Assembly: GCF_004121055.1 (NCBI RefSeq)
Contig: NZ_PYAL01000004.1
Span: 124,001 to 188,000, forward strand
Direction: 5' to 3'
Length of the DNA stretch: 64,000 bases
Source of the DNA: Achromobacter aloeverae
GTDB taxonomy: Bacteria > Pseudomonadota > Gammaproteobacteria > Burkholderiales > Burkholderiaceae_B
Below, one piece after another: positions 17,546 through 25,673 of this stretch; within the stretch, counting starts at the first letter, position 1, and every line of letters starts with the position of its first letter. Under the pieces are notes generated by a model, which was not told the origin of the DNA, did no database searches, and saw only the letters and a list, made by a program, of their open reading frames with translations. The position numbers were made by a program, and so were the translations under genes.

Positions 17546-18854
17546 CGATTACCGCCGATCGCCCCAGGCCCGAGACGATATGGGCGGGGGTGTCGCCGGC
17601 GAGCGCGCCGAACAGCGCAACGCCCATGGCGCCGGCGGCCTGCCGGGCCGCGTTCAGTACCGCCGACGCGACGCCCGAGCGTTCCTGTTCGACGCTGACC
17701 AGCACGGCCGTGGTCATGGCCGGCACGCCCAGGCCCATGCCGGCCGGAATCAATACGAAGGCGATGGCAAGTTTCCAATAGGGCGCCGCCGCGGCCGCAA
17801 TCAAGGCGAGCAGGGCGAAACCGCAGGCATCGATCAGCGCGCCGACGATCATTGGCGCCCGCGATCCCCTTGCGCCCACCCACCAGCCGCTGATGACGTT
17901 CACGACGAGAAAAGTGGCGGTGAGCGGCAGGAACGCGAGGCCCGCCGTGACAGGCGTGTAGCCCAGGACACGTTGAAGATAAACACTGAGGACGAAGACC
18001 GCGCCGTAATAGGTGAGATTGACGATGGCGCCATAGAGGAGGGCGCCGCGGAAGGTGCGCGAGTCGAACAGCGATAGCGGAAGCATGGGCGAGGCTGCCC
18101 GCGCCTCATGCCGGACGAAGGCAAGCAAGGCAAGGATGCCCGTTGCGGCGCTCGCCAGCACGACCGGGCTGGCCATTCCCAGCGGCCTGGCCTCGATCAT
18201 CGCTCCGGTGACGGCGCCCAGCGCGAGCATCGCCAGCCATGGGCCCGCAATGTCCACACCGTGTCCCTTTGGAAGACGGCGGGTTTCCACCACGCGCAGC
18301 GCCAACAGCCCGCCGACGGCGCACACGGGAAGATTCACCAGGAAAATGGCGCGCCAGCTGGCGACGCCCAGCAGCAGGCCTCCCACGATGGGACCCGCCG
18401 CGATCATGATGCCGCCGGCGGCTGTCCACCAGCCGATGGCCTGTGCGCGGCGCCGTGGCTGGTCCTGAGCGGCGTGGTTGATGAGGGCCAGCGAGCACGG
18501 CAGCATCAACGCCGCGCCGACCCCCTGCAACACCCGCCCGGCGATGAGCATGAGCGCCGACGCGGCCATGCCGCAAGCCAGCGAAGCGAGGGCGAAGAAC
18601 GCGATGCCGGCAAGATAGCAAGGTTTGGCGCCGTAGCGGTCGCCGAGATAGCCGCCGGTCAGCAGCAGGGCGGCGAACACGAGCGCATAGGCATCCACCA
18701 CCCATTGCAGGCCGGCAAGGGTTGTGTCGAGTGTCCTGGCTATCGTCGGAAGCGCGACGTTGACGATGGTTACGTCGAGCTGGACGAGCCCGAAGCCGAA
18801 GCTCGCCGCTATCGTCGTGGCCAGGATGGACGTTCGTTGTCGAGGTTTCGTCAT
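17484..18854 (-). CDS. MFS drug/metabolite exporter, DHA2 (EmrB/QacA-like)
   Basis: Membrane protein of 456 residues, somewhat short for the 14-TM DHA2 family. TM1 has QLDVTIVNVALPTI, motif A reads GGYLGDRYGAKP, and motif C is GPIVGGLLLG. It probably exports a drug or metabolite with proton antiport. The ATG at 18854 begins MTKPRQRTS, directly before TM1; the open frame upstream is arginine- and cysteine-rich and not membrane-like. It follows the lyase gene on the same strand (79-bp gap) and overlaps the convergent GTPase gene by 62 bp. Confidence 0.88.
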   Translation of the reverse strand: MTKPRQRTSILATTIAASFGFGLVQLDVTIVNVALPTIARTLDTTLAGLQWVVDAYALVFAALLLTGGYLGDRYGAKPCYLAGIAFFALASLACGMAASALMLIAGRVLQGVGAALMLPCSLALINHAAQDQPRRRAQAIGWWTAAGGIMIAAGPIVGGLLLGVASWRAIFLVNLPVCAVGGLLALRVVETRRLPKGHGVDIAGPWLAMLALGAVTGAMIEARPLGMASPVVLASAATGILALLAFVRHEARAASPMLPLSLFDSRTFRGALLYGAIVNLTYYGAVFVLSVYLQRVLGYTPVTAGLAFLPLTATFLVVNVISGWWVGARGSRAPMIVGALIDACGFALLALIAAAAAPYWKLAIAFVLIPAGMGLGVPAMTTAVLVSVEQERSGVASAVLNAARQAAGAMGVALFGALAGDTPAHIVSGLGRSAVIATALLVAAALLAARAMARSR

Positions 18855-18933
18855 CGAGTCATCGTATGGACTCCGACAACGCCACGCTTCGACGAACGTC
18901 GAAACGAACCGCGCCCCGCTGGCAGCGGCCCAG

Positions 18934-20289
18934 CTAGGCCGCCGGCACGGGCAAGTCCAGCACCCGGTCGACGAAGACGCCCGACAGGCCGATATAGGCA
19001 TGCGGATCCAGCACCCGGTCCAGCTCCTGCGCGCTGATCCTGCCCTTGAGTTCCGGTTCGTTCAGGATGGCGTCCTTGAGATTGCCGCCCTGCTCGAAGA
19101 CCTCCATGCATACCCGATAGACGATCTCGTGCGCCTCCTGGCGGCCCAGGGCGTCGCTCAAGTGCATCATCACGGCTTCGGAAAGCAGCAGTCCGTTCTG
19201 GATATGCAGGTTCCTTTCCATGTTGCGCGTGCGCACGCTCAGCCTGTCCAGCACGTTCACCATCTTCAGCGCCGCCGCGTGGGTCATGCTGCACGTGCGC
19301 GAGACGAATTCCCGTTCCGTCTGCAGCACGATCTTGTCGCGTTCGTGCTCGGCCATCATGGATTCCAGCGCCAGCGGCACGGTGCTGCGCACGATGCGGG
19401 AAAGGGCTACCACGGTCTCGCAGGCAGGCGGATTGCGCTTGTGCGGCATGGTGCTGCTGCCGACCTTGCCGGGAGAAAAGGGCTCTTCCAGTTCCGCGGT
19501 CTCGGTCTTCTGCAGGGTGTATATCTCGTGCGCGATCTTGCCCAGGGTGCTGGCGCAGATGCCCAGCACGCAGGCGAGTTCGGCCATGCCGTCGCGGGAA
19601 ACGTGCCAGGTGATCTCCGGGGCGCCCAGTCCGAGCTCGCGGAACAGCCCTTCCTGCACCTCGATGCCCTGGTCCCCCAGCGCCGCCAGCGTGCCGACGG
19701 CGCCGGAAAATTGGCCCACCAGCACGCGCTCCCGCATCTGGGACAGGCGCAGCAGATTTCGGCGCAGCTCGGCGACCCAGACCGCGGCCTTGAAGCCGAA
19801 GGTGATCGGCAGGGCTTGCTGGCCGTGGCTGCGCGCGACCATGGTGGTGTCGCGATGGGTTTTCGCCAGCGCGGCGGCCTTGTCCAGCACGACGCGCATG
19901 GCGCTGTCGATTTCCCTCAGCGCGTCGCGCAGTTGCAGGACCGTGCCCGTGTCCATGATGTCCTGGGTCGTGGCGCCCCAATGTATGTATTCGCCGGCGT
20001 CGCCGTGGCAAGCCTTCTTCATGGCGCGCAGCAGCGGCACGATGGGGTGCGATGTGCGGTCCATCTCCGCTTTCAGCGCCTGCAGGTCGATCAGCTCCAC
20101 CCTGGCCTTGTGCTGGATCTCGTCGGCCGCGGCCTGGGGGATGATGCCCAGGCGGGCTTGCACCCGGGCCAGCGCGGCCTCCACGTCCAGCCATTTCTGC
20201 ACCGTATTGCCGTCGCTGAAGATGTCGCGCATTGCCTGCGTGCCGAACTGGTCGCGGAACAGGGCGCTGTCGATGACGTATGAGCTCAT
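18934..20289 (-). CDS. Fumarase/aspartase-superfamily lyase (adenylosuccinate-lyase/PcaB-like)
   Basis: Enzyme of 451 residues that should eliminate fumarate from a succinyl adduct or isomerise a muconate-type lactone. The superfamily signature GSSTMPHKRNP (about 285-295) contains the mobile catalytic loop. HWGATTQDIMDTG and SHGQQALPITFG match the two other conserved regions of the PurB/PcaB branch. A perfect AAGGAGG ribosome site precedes the ATG. It is probably not housekeeping PurB, because the context is a catabolic cluster: a cysteine-dioxygenase-like gene upstream and an exporter downstream, all on one strand. Confidence 0.88.
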   Translation of the reverse strand: MSSYVIDSALFRDQFGTQAMRDIFSDGNTVQKWLDVEAALARVQARLGIIPQAAADEIQHKARVELIDLQALKAEMDRTSHPIVPLLRAMKKACHGDAGEYIHWGATTQDIMDTGTVLQLRDALREIDSAMRVVLDKAAALAKTHRDTTMVARSHGQQALPITFGFKAAVWVAELRRNLLRLSQMRERVLVGQFSGAVGTLAALGDQGIEVQEGLFRELGLGAPEITWHVSRDGMAELACVLGICASTLGKIAHEIYTLQKTETAELEEPFSPGKVGSSTMPHKRNPPACETVVALSRIVRSTVPLALESMMAEHERDKIVLQTEREFVSRTCSMTHAAALKMVNVLDRLSVRTRNMERNLHIQNGLLLSEAVMMHLSDALGRQEAHEIVYRVCMEVFEQGGNLKDAILNEPELKGRISAQELDRVLDPHAYIGLSGVFVDRVLDLPVPAA

Positions 20290-20354
20290 GTCTTCCTCCT
20301 TGTCGTCTTCTTTTTTGTTCTGGGCGTTTTATGTCTTTGCCCTGGGCCGCCTCA

Positions 20355-20411
20355 GGGAAAGAGGTCCGCCCCCGGGGGACAGCAAAGCGGCGTCAGCCGC
20401 GCGGCGCGGGG
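20355..20411. repeat. GC-rich intergenic repeat module, copy A
   Basis: The module has CGCCCCCGGGGG, then a GCGGC-gtca-GCCGC hairpin, then GCGCGGGGG. A similarly built element lies at 34295-34337. Both lie between genes and look like a dispersed structural repeat, possibly transcript-stabilising. Confidence 0.45.
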
Positions 20412-20427
20412 GAATGGCCTCCCTCTT

Positions 20428-20997
20428 TCAGCGCCAGATATTCGGCAGGACATCGGAGGAGAACCCCGAAATGAACTCCTTGCTTTGTCCCGTGGCGGGA
20501 TCCAGCACGCGGCGGCGCACCTTGCCTATGTTGGCGCCATAGACATGGACGCTGATCGACACCTTGTCGTCGAACCGGTTCCTGACCTGGTGGATGTCGC
20601 CCTCCTCGGGCAGCAGGCACTCTATCTGTCCGGGCTCCAGCGTGGCGGTCTCTCCCGCGTGCAGGCCGCCGTCGCGCGCCTCGAAACGCTGCGAAGTCTC
20701 CGACCCGCGCAACATGCCCACCAGGCCCCATACGCCGTGATCGTGCACGGGCGTCTTCTGGCCCGGTCCCCAGACAAAGCTGACGATACAGAAGCGTTCA
20801 TGAGGGTCGCAGTACAGCAGGTATTGCTGGTAGTACTCGGGATGCGGCCGGGCGAAAGCGTCCGGCAGCCAGTCGTCCTGGCGGATCAGTTTCTCCAGGA
20901 CCGGCCTGGTGGCCAGCATGCGAGCCTTGTCCCCCGTCACGGTGTCCATGACCCGGGTGGCTTCCTGGACGAATTCCTTCAACTTTCCTGCTGACAT
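20428..20997 (-). CDS. Cysteine-dioxygenase-like cupin thiol dioxygenase
   Basis: Cupin enzyme of 189 residues. The iron-binding HxH sits in PVHDHGVWG (His85, His87) and a third His in GDIHQV (His136), as in bacterial cysteine or 3-mercaptopropionate dioxygenases. These oxidise a thiol to the sulfinate with O2. The start at 20997 has GGAGG upstream; the 14 extra residues of an earlier in-frame ATG are Arg/Gly-rich. It is the first gene of a likely operon with the lyase and the exporter, so its substrate may be a sulfur-containing catabolite. Confidence 0.85.
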   Translation of the reverse strand: MSAGKLKEFVQEATRVMDTVTGDKARMLATRPVLEKLIRQDDWLPDAFARPHPEYYQQYLLYCDPHERFCIVSFVWGPGQKTPVHDHGVWGLVGMLRGSETSQRFEARDGGLHAGETATLEPGQIECLLPEEGDIHQVRNRFDDKVSISVHVYGANIGKVRRRVLDPATGQSKEFISGFSSDVLPNIWR

Positions 20998-21559
20998 CTT
21001 GCCTCCGGTTCTCGCGCCTGCATGTGACCGAGCCAACATGGCCGTGTGTTCCGAACGTGGAACAGCGCATCAGTAAAAGTGAATCGGGGCATGTTATTGG
21101 CGCGTGGAACGGGGCGTCAAGCATGCACAGGCAGGGCCTGGCATGCAGTTCGAGGGATGGGGCATTGCGTCTACCTCTTGTGGCCGTGCTTGCGGCCCAC
21201 GATTGCAGCCCACGAAATTGTTCCTCCTTTGTGACGACCTGTCGGCATTGTTTGACAGCACCTTAATGACCCGCCCCGGTTTCCGTGGTTCTGAACCGAC
21301 TTGCAGCGGCGGGCGGCGTTGATGAGCGTGGAACAAGACATGACGCGCGTCGATGCAGGCATATCCGGCAACGCCCTTGAACACAGGGGGAAACGCCTTT
21401 GCGTCGCGTTTTTTGGTCGAGAAGGAATATCTCTCTTTGGAGCAAAAAATAACCCGAAAGAAACCAATTGTTGTTGCTTTGCATTTAGGTTAAATAACAA
21501 CAACCAATACGCTTATAAATATTTAGAAATATCTTTCCAGCCCGCTTTGTTGCGATTCA

Positions 21560-21577
21560 TGTAATCGATGTAATCGA
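21560..21577. repeat. Tandem 9-bp repeat TGTAATCGA x2
   Basis: Two perfect adjacent copies of TGTAATCGA lie in the AT-rich leader about 300 bp before tviB. They are a possible binding site for an activator or repressor. Confidence 0.5.
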
Positions 21578-21783
21578 ATCCAGGGGTTTTTCCCAGTAAA
21601 CGGCGCTTTATTGCGTCGCCGCTGATTTATTTCAAGAGCAATGTACATTTTTAGAAAGAATATTGCTCCCGCCACCGTCTAGGATTCATCGGCTCGCACG
21701 CGGCAGCCATTCAGCTAAGTGTCGAGTTGTAATTCCGAATCCTACAGCACGCTCGCCAAATAACGACAAATTATTTCGGATTT

Positions 21784-21816
21784 ATGTCAATCCGACCGTG
21801 ATTGATGTCGATCCGA
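21784..21816. promoter_or_regulatory. Direct repeat ATGTCRATCCGA, 21-bp spacing, before tviB
   Basis: ATGTCAATCCGA (21784-21795) and ATGTCGATCCGA (21805-21816) differ at one base and are exactly two helical turns apart. They end 61 bp before the tviB start. The arrangement is typical of tandem sites for a response regulator or activator; the protein is unknown. Confidence 0.5.
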
Positions 21817-21877
21817 TTGTCGTTGAGCGTTGATTTCCTAGTGTCCGAGACACGATGACAAATAGTGAGGTAAGCCA

Positions 21878-23155
21878 GTGGTAAAGAGAATCGCAGTGTG
21901 TGGCCTTGGGTATGTGGGCCTACCGGTTGCCGTGGCGTTTTCCAAGTGCTTCGACGTCATCGGCTTTGACGTGGACAAGCGGCGGATCGCGCGCCTGAAA
22001 GAAGGAGACGACTGGACCGGCGAGATCGAGCGCGAAGCCTTGCTCGCGTCGCCGATCCAGTTCACGGACAAAGTGGCGGAGCTGGAGGGCTGCGACTTCT
22101 TCGTGGTCGCCGTCCCGACGCCTGTCGACGAGAAATGCAATCCCGATTTTTCCCTGCTGGTCCGGGCTTGCCAGTCGATTGGTCCGGTGTTGCGTCCCGG
22201 CTGCATCGTCGTCTTCGAGTCCACCGTCCATCCCGGTGCGACCGAGGAGATCTGCGGACCTGAGCTGGAGAAAGCTTCCGGCCTGCGTTGCGGCGTCGAC
22301 TTCAAGCTGGGCTACAGCCCCGAGCGCATCAATCCCGGCGACCGTGAACACCCGCTGGAGAAAATCGTCAAGATCGTGTCGGGCCAGGACGAGGCCGCGC
22401 TCGAAACCATCGCCGGCGTCTACGAGAAAATCATCGACGCGGGCGTGCACCGCGCTTCCTCCATCAAGGTGGCCGAGGCGGCCAAGGTGCTGGAGAACAC
22501 GCAGCGCGACATCAATATCGCGCTGATGAACGAGATGTCGAAGATCTGCGACCTGGTCGGCATCCGCACGTCGGAAGTCCTGGCCGCCGCGGGGACCAAG
22601 TGGAATTTCCTGCGCTTCACGCCGGGCCTGGTGGGCGGGCACTGCATCGGGGTCGACCCGTACTACCTGACGTCGAAGGCGCAGGAGCTGGGCTATCACC
22701 CCGAGGTGATCCTGTCGGGGCGCCGGATCAACGACGGCATGGCCAGCCATGTCGCGTCGCGCGTGGTGCAGGTGCTGGCCCGCAATGGCCGCCTCAATGC
22801 CGACACTCGCGTGGGCATCCTGGGCATGACGTTCAAGGAGAACGTGCCCGACATCCGCAATTCCAAGGTGGTCGACCTCTATAACGCGCTCGGCAAGTAC
22901 GGCATCAAGCCGGTCGCTTGCGATCCGATGGCCGATCCGGCGCAGATGGAACACGAGTACGGCATCAAGCTCGTGGAGCGCGACGCGTTCAGGGACATGG
23001 ACGTGCTTGTCCTGGCCGTTCCCCACCGCGAAACCATGGAATCCATCTGGGACGACATGCCGACCCTCGTCAAGCGCGGCGGCATGGTGTGCGACCTGAA
23101 GTCGGTGCTGGACAGCAGCCGGCTGCAGTCTGACCTCTTGTACTGGACTCTCTAA
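21878..23155 (+). CDS. tviB: UDP-sugar 6-dehydrogenase, TviB type
   Basis: NAD-dependent enzyme of 425 residues that oxidises a UDP-HexNAc to its uronic acid, the first step to an aminouronic-acid polysaccharide. The nucleotide-binding GLGYVGLP spans 9-16. The central helix motif AEAAKVLENTQRDINIA and the catalytic cysteine in GGHCIGVDPYY (Cys256) match TviB/WbpO/WecC. The fit to TviB of the Vi antigen pathway is especially close (KWNFLRFTPGLVGGHCIG). It is the first gene of the surface locus, and all following genes to 34155 read in the same direction with short gaps or overlaps. Confidence 0.93.
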   Translation: MVKRIAVCGLGYVGLPVAVAFSKCFDVIGFDVDKRRIARLKEGDDWTGEIEREALLASPIQFTDKVAELEGCDFFVVAVPTPVDEKCNPDFSLLVRACQSIGPVLRPGCIVVFESTVHPGATEEICGPELEKASGLRCGVDFKLGYSPERINPGDREHPLEKIVKIVSGQDEAALETIAGVYEKIIDAGVHRASSIKVAEAAKVLENTQRDINIALMNEMSKICDLVGIRTSEVLAAAGTKWNFLRFTPGLVGGHCIGVDPYYLTSKAQELGYHPEVILSGRRINDGMASHVASRVVQVLARNGRLNADTRVGILGMTFKENVPDIRNSKVVDLYNALGKYGIKPVACDPMADPAQMEHEYGIKLVERDAFRDMDVLVLAVPHRETMESIWDDMPTLVKRGGMVCDLKSVLDSSRLQSDLLYWTL

Positions 23156-23192
23156 GTTCGGGCTCCCCCTCCTTCCCTAAAGGTGACCCTGA

Positions 23193-25673
23193 ATGGCTGC
23201 TTTTACGACCGCTCCTATTGGAACCTGCCGCATCCACACGCCGCTGCGCGATGGCGTGGGGCGCTACCCGATCAAGCTGGAACTCGGGCGCAACTACGGC
23301 TTCGTGCATACCAGCACGGAGGCGTTGCAGCAGGCACGATTCATGTACGGCGAACAGGATATCCCCGTCGATATCCAGCGCCTGGTTTTCCGGCCCTCGA
23401 ACGGCGAGAAGGCCCGCCGCGGCACGCACAAGCCGGCCGACCTGTACATGATCGAATTGTCATCGCGCAAGCTGTTGACCATCGACGGCTATCCGATCCA
23501 GTCCAACTACCTGGGACGCTATTTCAGCGAATTCTTCGCCGATCGCGCACGCACCCGGACGTACTGGTCCATGGCCGTCGCCGACCAGCTTGAGCAGCGG
23601 CGGGCCTGGCTCGCACAGGAGCCCTTGTTCAAGAGCCTGCCGGCGGAGGATAGGGAGCTGTTCGCCCGCATCGTGAAGCGCGACCTTGCCGATGACGAGA
23701 TCGAGGCGGAAATGCGCCAGCTTGTCGATCTGCTGGGCAAGGACAAGGTGGTGTTCGTCACGCATGTGAACGCCTTGACGCCCGACAATGCGCCGATCGA
23801 ACAGCGCGAACAGCTGATTGCCGCCGTGACCGCGGCGGCGCAGCGCATCGGCGTGCCTTGCTACGATCCGACGCCGACGATGAACAAGATAGGCCAGGCC
23901 GACGCGATGGAAGATGGCGGGCTGGACCTCACGCACTACACGCAGCTGTTCGGAGAGCGCCTGTGCGCCGAGTGGTACAAGGCCTTCATGCGTCCGCGGA
24001 TGACCTCCGCCGCGCCGCAGCCGGTGGTGGCGAAGCTGGCCCCCGAGGAAACCGCCGAGCGCATAGAACGGATACTGGACGGCGGCGACCTGCGCGAGGC
24101 ATCGCGCCGCACGCGCGATGTGCTGCGCCGCTATCCGGGCGTGCCCGACCACACGCTGCTGCTGGCGCGCATCCAGGCGGACCTGGGTGATTACGAAGGC
24201 GCGATTGCCCTGCTGGACAGCCCCGATGGCTCGCTGGCCACCGGCAGCAAGGCCGAGCAGGTGCTGATGCGTGCGCAATTCAAGCTTGGACACCATGATG
24301 TGGCGTACTCGCTGGCGGCCGGCCTGCTGGGCGATGAAATAGAAACCCCCGAAATCGTCAGGATCGCCGCGATCTGCGGCGGGCAGCTGGGCTACGCGGA
24401 CGAGGCGCTGGGCAACTGGAAGCAATTGTTCCGCATTTCGTCCTCTGACCAGGTTGGCGCCCTGGAGGCCGCCGATACGGTGCTTTCGATGTTGCAGGCC
24501 AGCGGCGACATGGAAGCCGTCATGCGCTGGGTGCACGAGGTGCGCGCGGTTTTCCCCACCTATGGACGCGGATTTGCCGTCCTGTGGCGCGACCGCCTGA
24601 TGGCGGGCGACCGCGCGGGGCTGCGTGCCTTGGCGGACGAATCCCCCCAGTTGCCGGACCTGGACGCGCTGGAGCTGGTCAAGGAGGCGCAGTGGCGCGG
24701 CTATATCGTGGCCGCGGCCGCCCTGGCGGTTTCATGCCGGCTGGCCGAGAGCAGCCAGGACGACATCACGGCCTGGCTGGCCGCGCAGTCGCAGCAATGG
24801 GCCGAGGAAGGCAACCGCGCGTTGGAAGAAGGTCGTCTGCGCGACGCGGCCGAAAGAATCTGCGCGCATCGCCTGCTCGATCCGGGCACCTTGGCCGGCG
24901 TGCGGTCGCAGCGCGCATTCGAACGCGCCATGCGCCTGGGCGTGCGCGCCGCGTTGATGGCGGGCAACCACAAGGAAGTGATCGAGCTTACGGATATCGC
25001 GCTCGATAGCCAGGTGCACTTCCCCGAACTGGACGCGATGCGCGGGCGGGCCGCCGACGCGCTGGGCGACAAAAAGACGGCCATGCGGCATCTGGAGCAG
25101 GCGGCGTCCGGCGAATCCGCGCAATTCAGCACGCAGTTGTACTTCGCCCGGGTGGCATTCAATGGCGGCTGGTTCGGCGAGGCCATCGACGCCTACAAGG
25201 CCGTGCTTGCCCACCCCTCGGCTGACCAGAGCGCGAAGGAAGAAGCGGAGCGCCAGCTGGGCAGGCTCGGACCGCGCTCGATACGCGCCGCGCGGGAGAT
25301 CCTTTCCGCCGGTGACCCGCGTGCCGCGTGGCGCCTGCTGGATCGGGTGGCGCAGTCGTGGCCCGACATGGCGGAAGTCGCCCACGAGAAGCGGCGCATC
25401 CTGTCCGTGCTCTATGCCGAGGCGCGCGCGCTGGATCCGGCGTCCACGACCGAGCGCCTTGCCCTTGGCGAGCGGATCCTGGAACTGGTACCCGACGATA
25501 GCGTCGGCCTGCGCCTGGCGGCCGTGGGGGCGATGCGCCTGCATCGCTTCGAACAGGCCTTGCCCTACTGGCAAGCGCTCCGGGCGCATTCCGATACGCC
25601 CGAACAGTTCGATCACTATATCCAGCGGTGCAACGTCTGGATAGAGAAGATCAACCGGAGGAAGGCCGCATGA
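23193..25673 (+). CDS. TPR protein with N-terminal SGNH-like domain, polysaccharide locus
   Basis: Large cytosolic protein of 826 residues without signal peptide. The first 270 residues resemble an SGNH-like hydrolase/transferase head. An early GTCRIHTPL could be the nucleophile block, and a late DLTHYT could be the Asp-His block of the DxxH type; this assignment is tentative. WcbI-like capsule proteins share this style. From about 290 the sequence is a long alpha-helical array of degenerate tetratricopeptide repeats. AAAGGTGA precedes the ATG. It overlaps the next gene by 4 bp (ATGA), which indicates coupled translation with the glycosyltransferase. Confidence 0.75.
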   Translation: MAAFTTAPIGTCRIHTPLRDGVGRYPIKLELGRNYGFVHTSTEALQQARFMYGEQDIPVDIQRLVFRPSNGEKARRGTHKPADLYMIELSSRKLLTIDGYPIQSNYLGRYFSEFFADRARTRTYWSMAVADQLEQRRAWLAQEPLFKSLPAEDRELFARIVKRDLADDEIEAEMRQLVDLLGKDKVVFVTHVNALTPDNAPIEQREQLIAAVTAAAQRIGVPCYDPTPTMNKIGQADAMEDGGLDLTHYTQLFGERLCAEWYKAFMRPRMTSAAPQPVVAKLAPEETAERIERILDGGDLREASRRTRDVLRRYPGVPDHTLLLARIQADLGDYEGAIALLDSPDGSLATGSKAEQVLMRAQFKLGHHDVAYSLAAGLLGDEIETPEIVRIAAICGGQLGYADEALGNWKQLFRISSSDQVGALEAADTVLSMLQASGDMEAVMRWVHEVRAVFPTYGRGFAVLWRDRLMAGDRAGLRALADESPQLPDLDALELVKEAQWRGYIVAAAALAVSCRLAESSQDDITAWLAAQSQQWAEEGNRALEEGRLRDAAERICAHRLLDPGTLAGVRSQRAFERAMRLGVRAALMAGNHKEVIELTDIALDSQVHFPELDAMRGRAADALGDKKTAMRHLEQAASGESAQFSTQLYFARVAFNGGWFGEAIDAYKAVLAHPSADQSAKEEAERQLGRLGPRSIRAAREILSAGDPRAAWRLLDRVAQSWPDMAEVAHEKRRILSVLYAEARALDPASTTERLALGERILELVPDDSVGLRLAAVGAMRLHRFEQALPYWQALRAHSDTPEQFDHYIQRCNVWIEKINRRKAA

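Larger units (their letters stand above)
20998..21877. other. 880-bp intergenic region, AT-rich leader of the polysaccharide locus
   Basis: I see no gene here. The left 400 bp have normal composition and carry the promoter of the dioxygenase operon on the minus strand. From about 21400 the sequence becomes clearly AT-rich, with runs such as AAATATTTAGAAATA, in contrast to the GC-rich surroundings. Such AT-rich leaders usually precede horizontally acquired or silenced surface-polysaccharide genes. Repeats inside it are listed separately. Confidence 0.7.

Noticed and set aside
20998-21564. Several 60-110 codon open frames in the gap before tviB
   Set aside because: None has a ribosome site or recognisable product, they contradict each other on both strands, and their codon bias does not match the neighbours.
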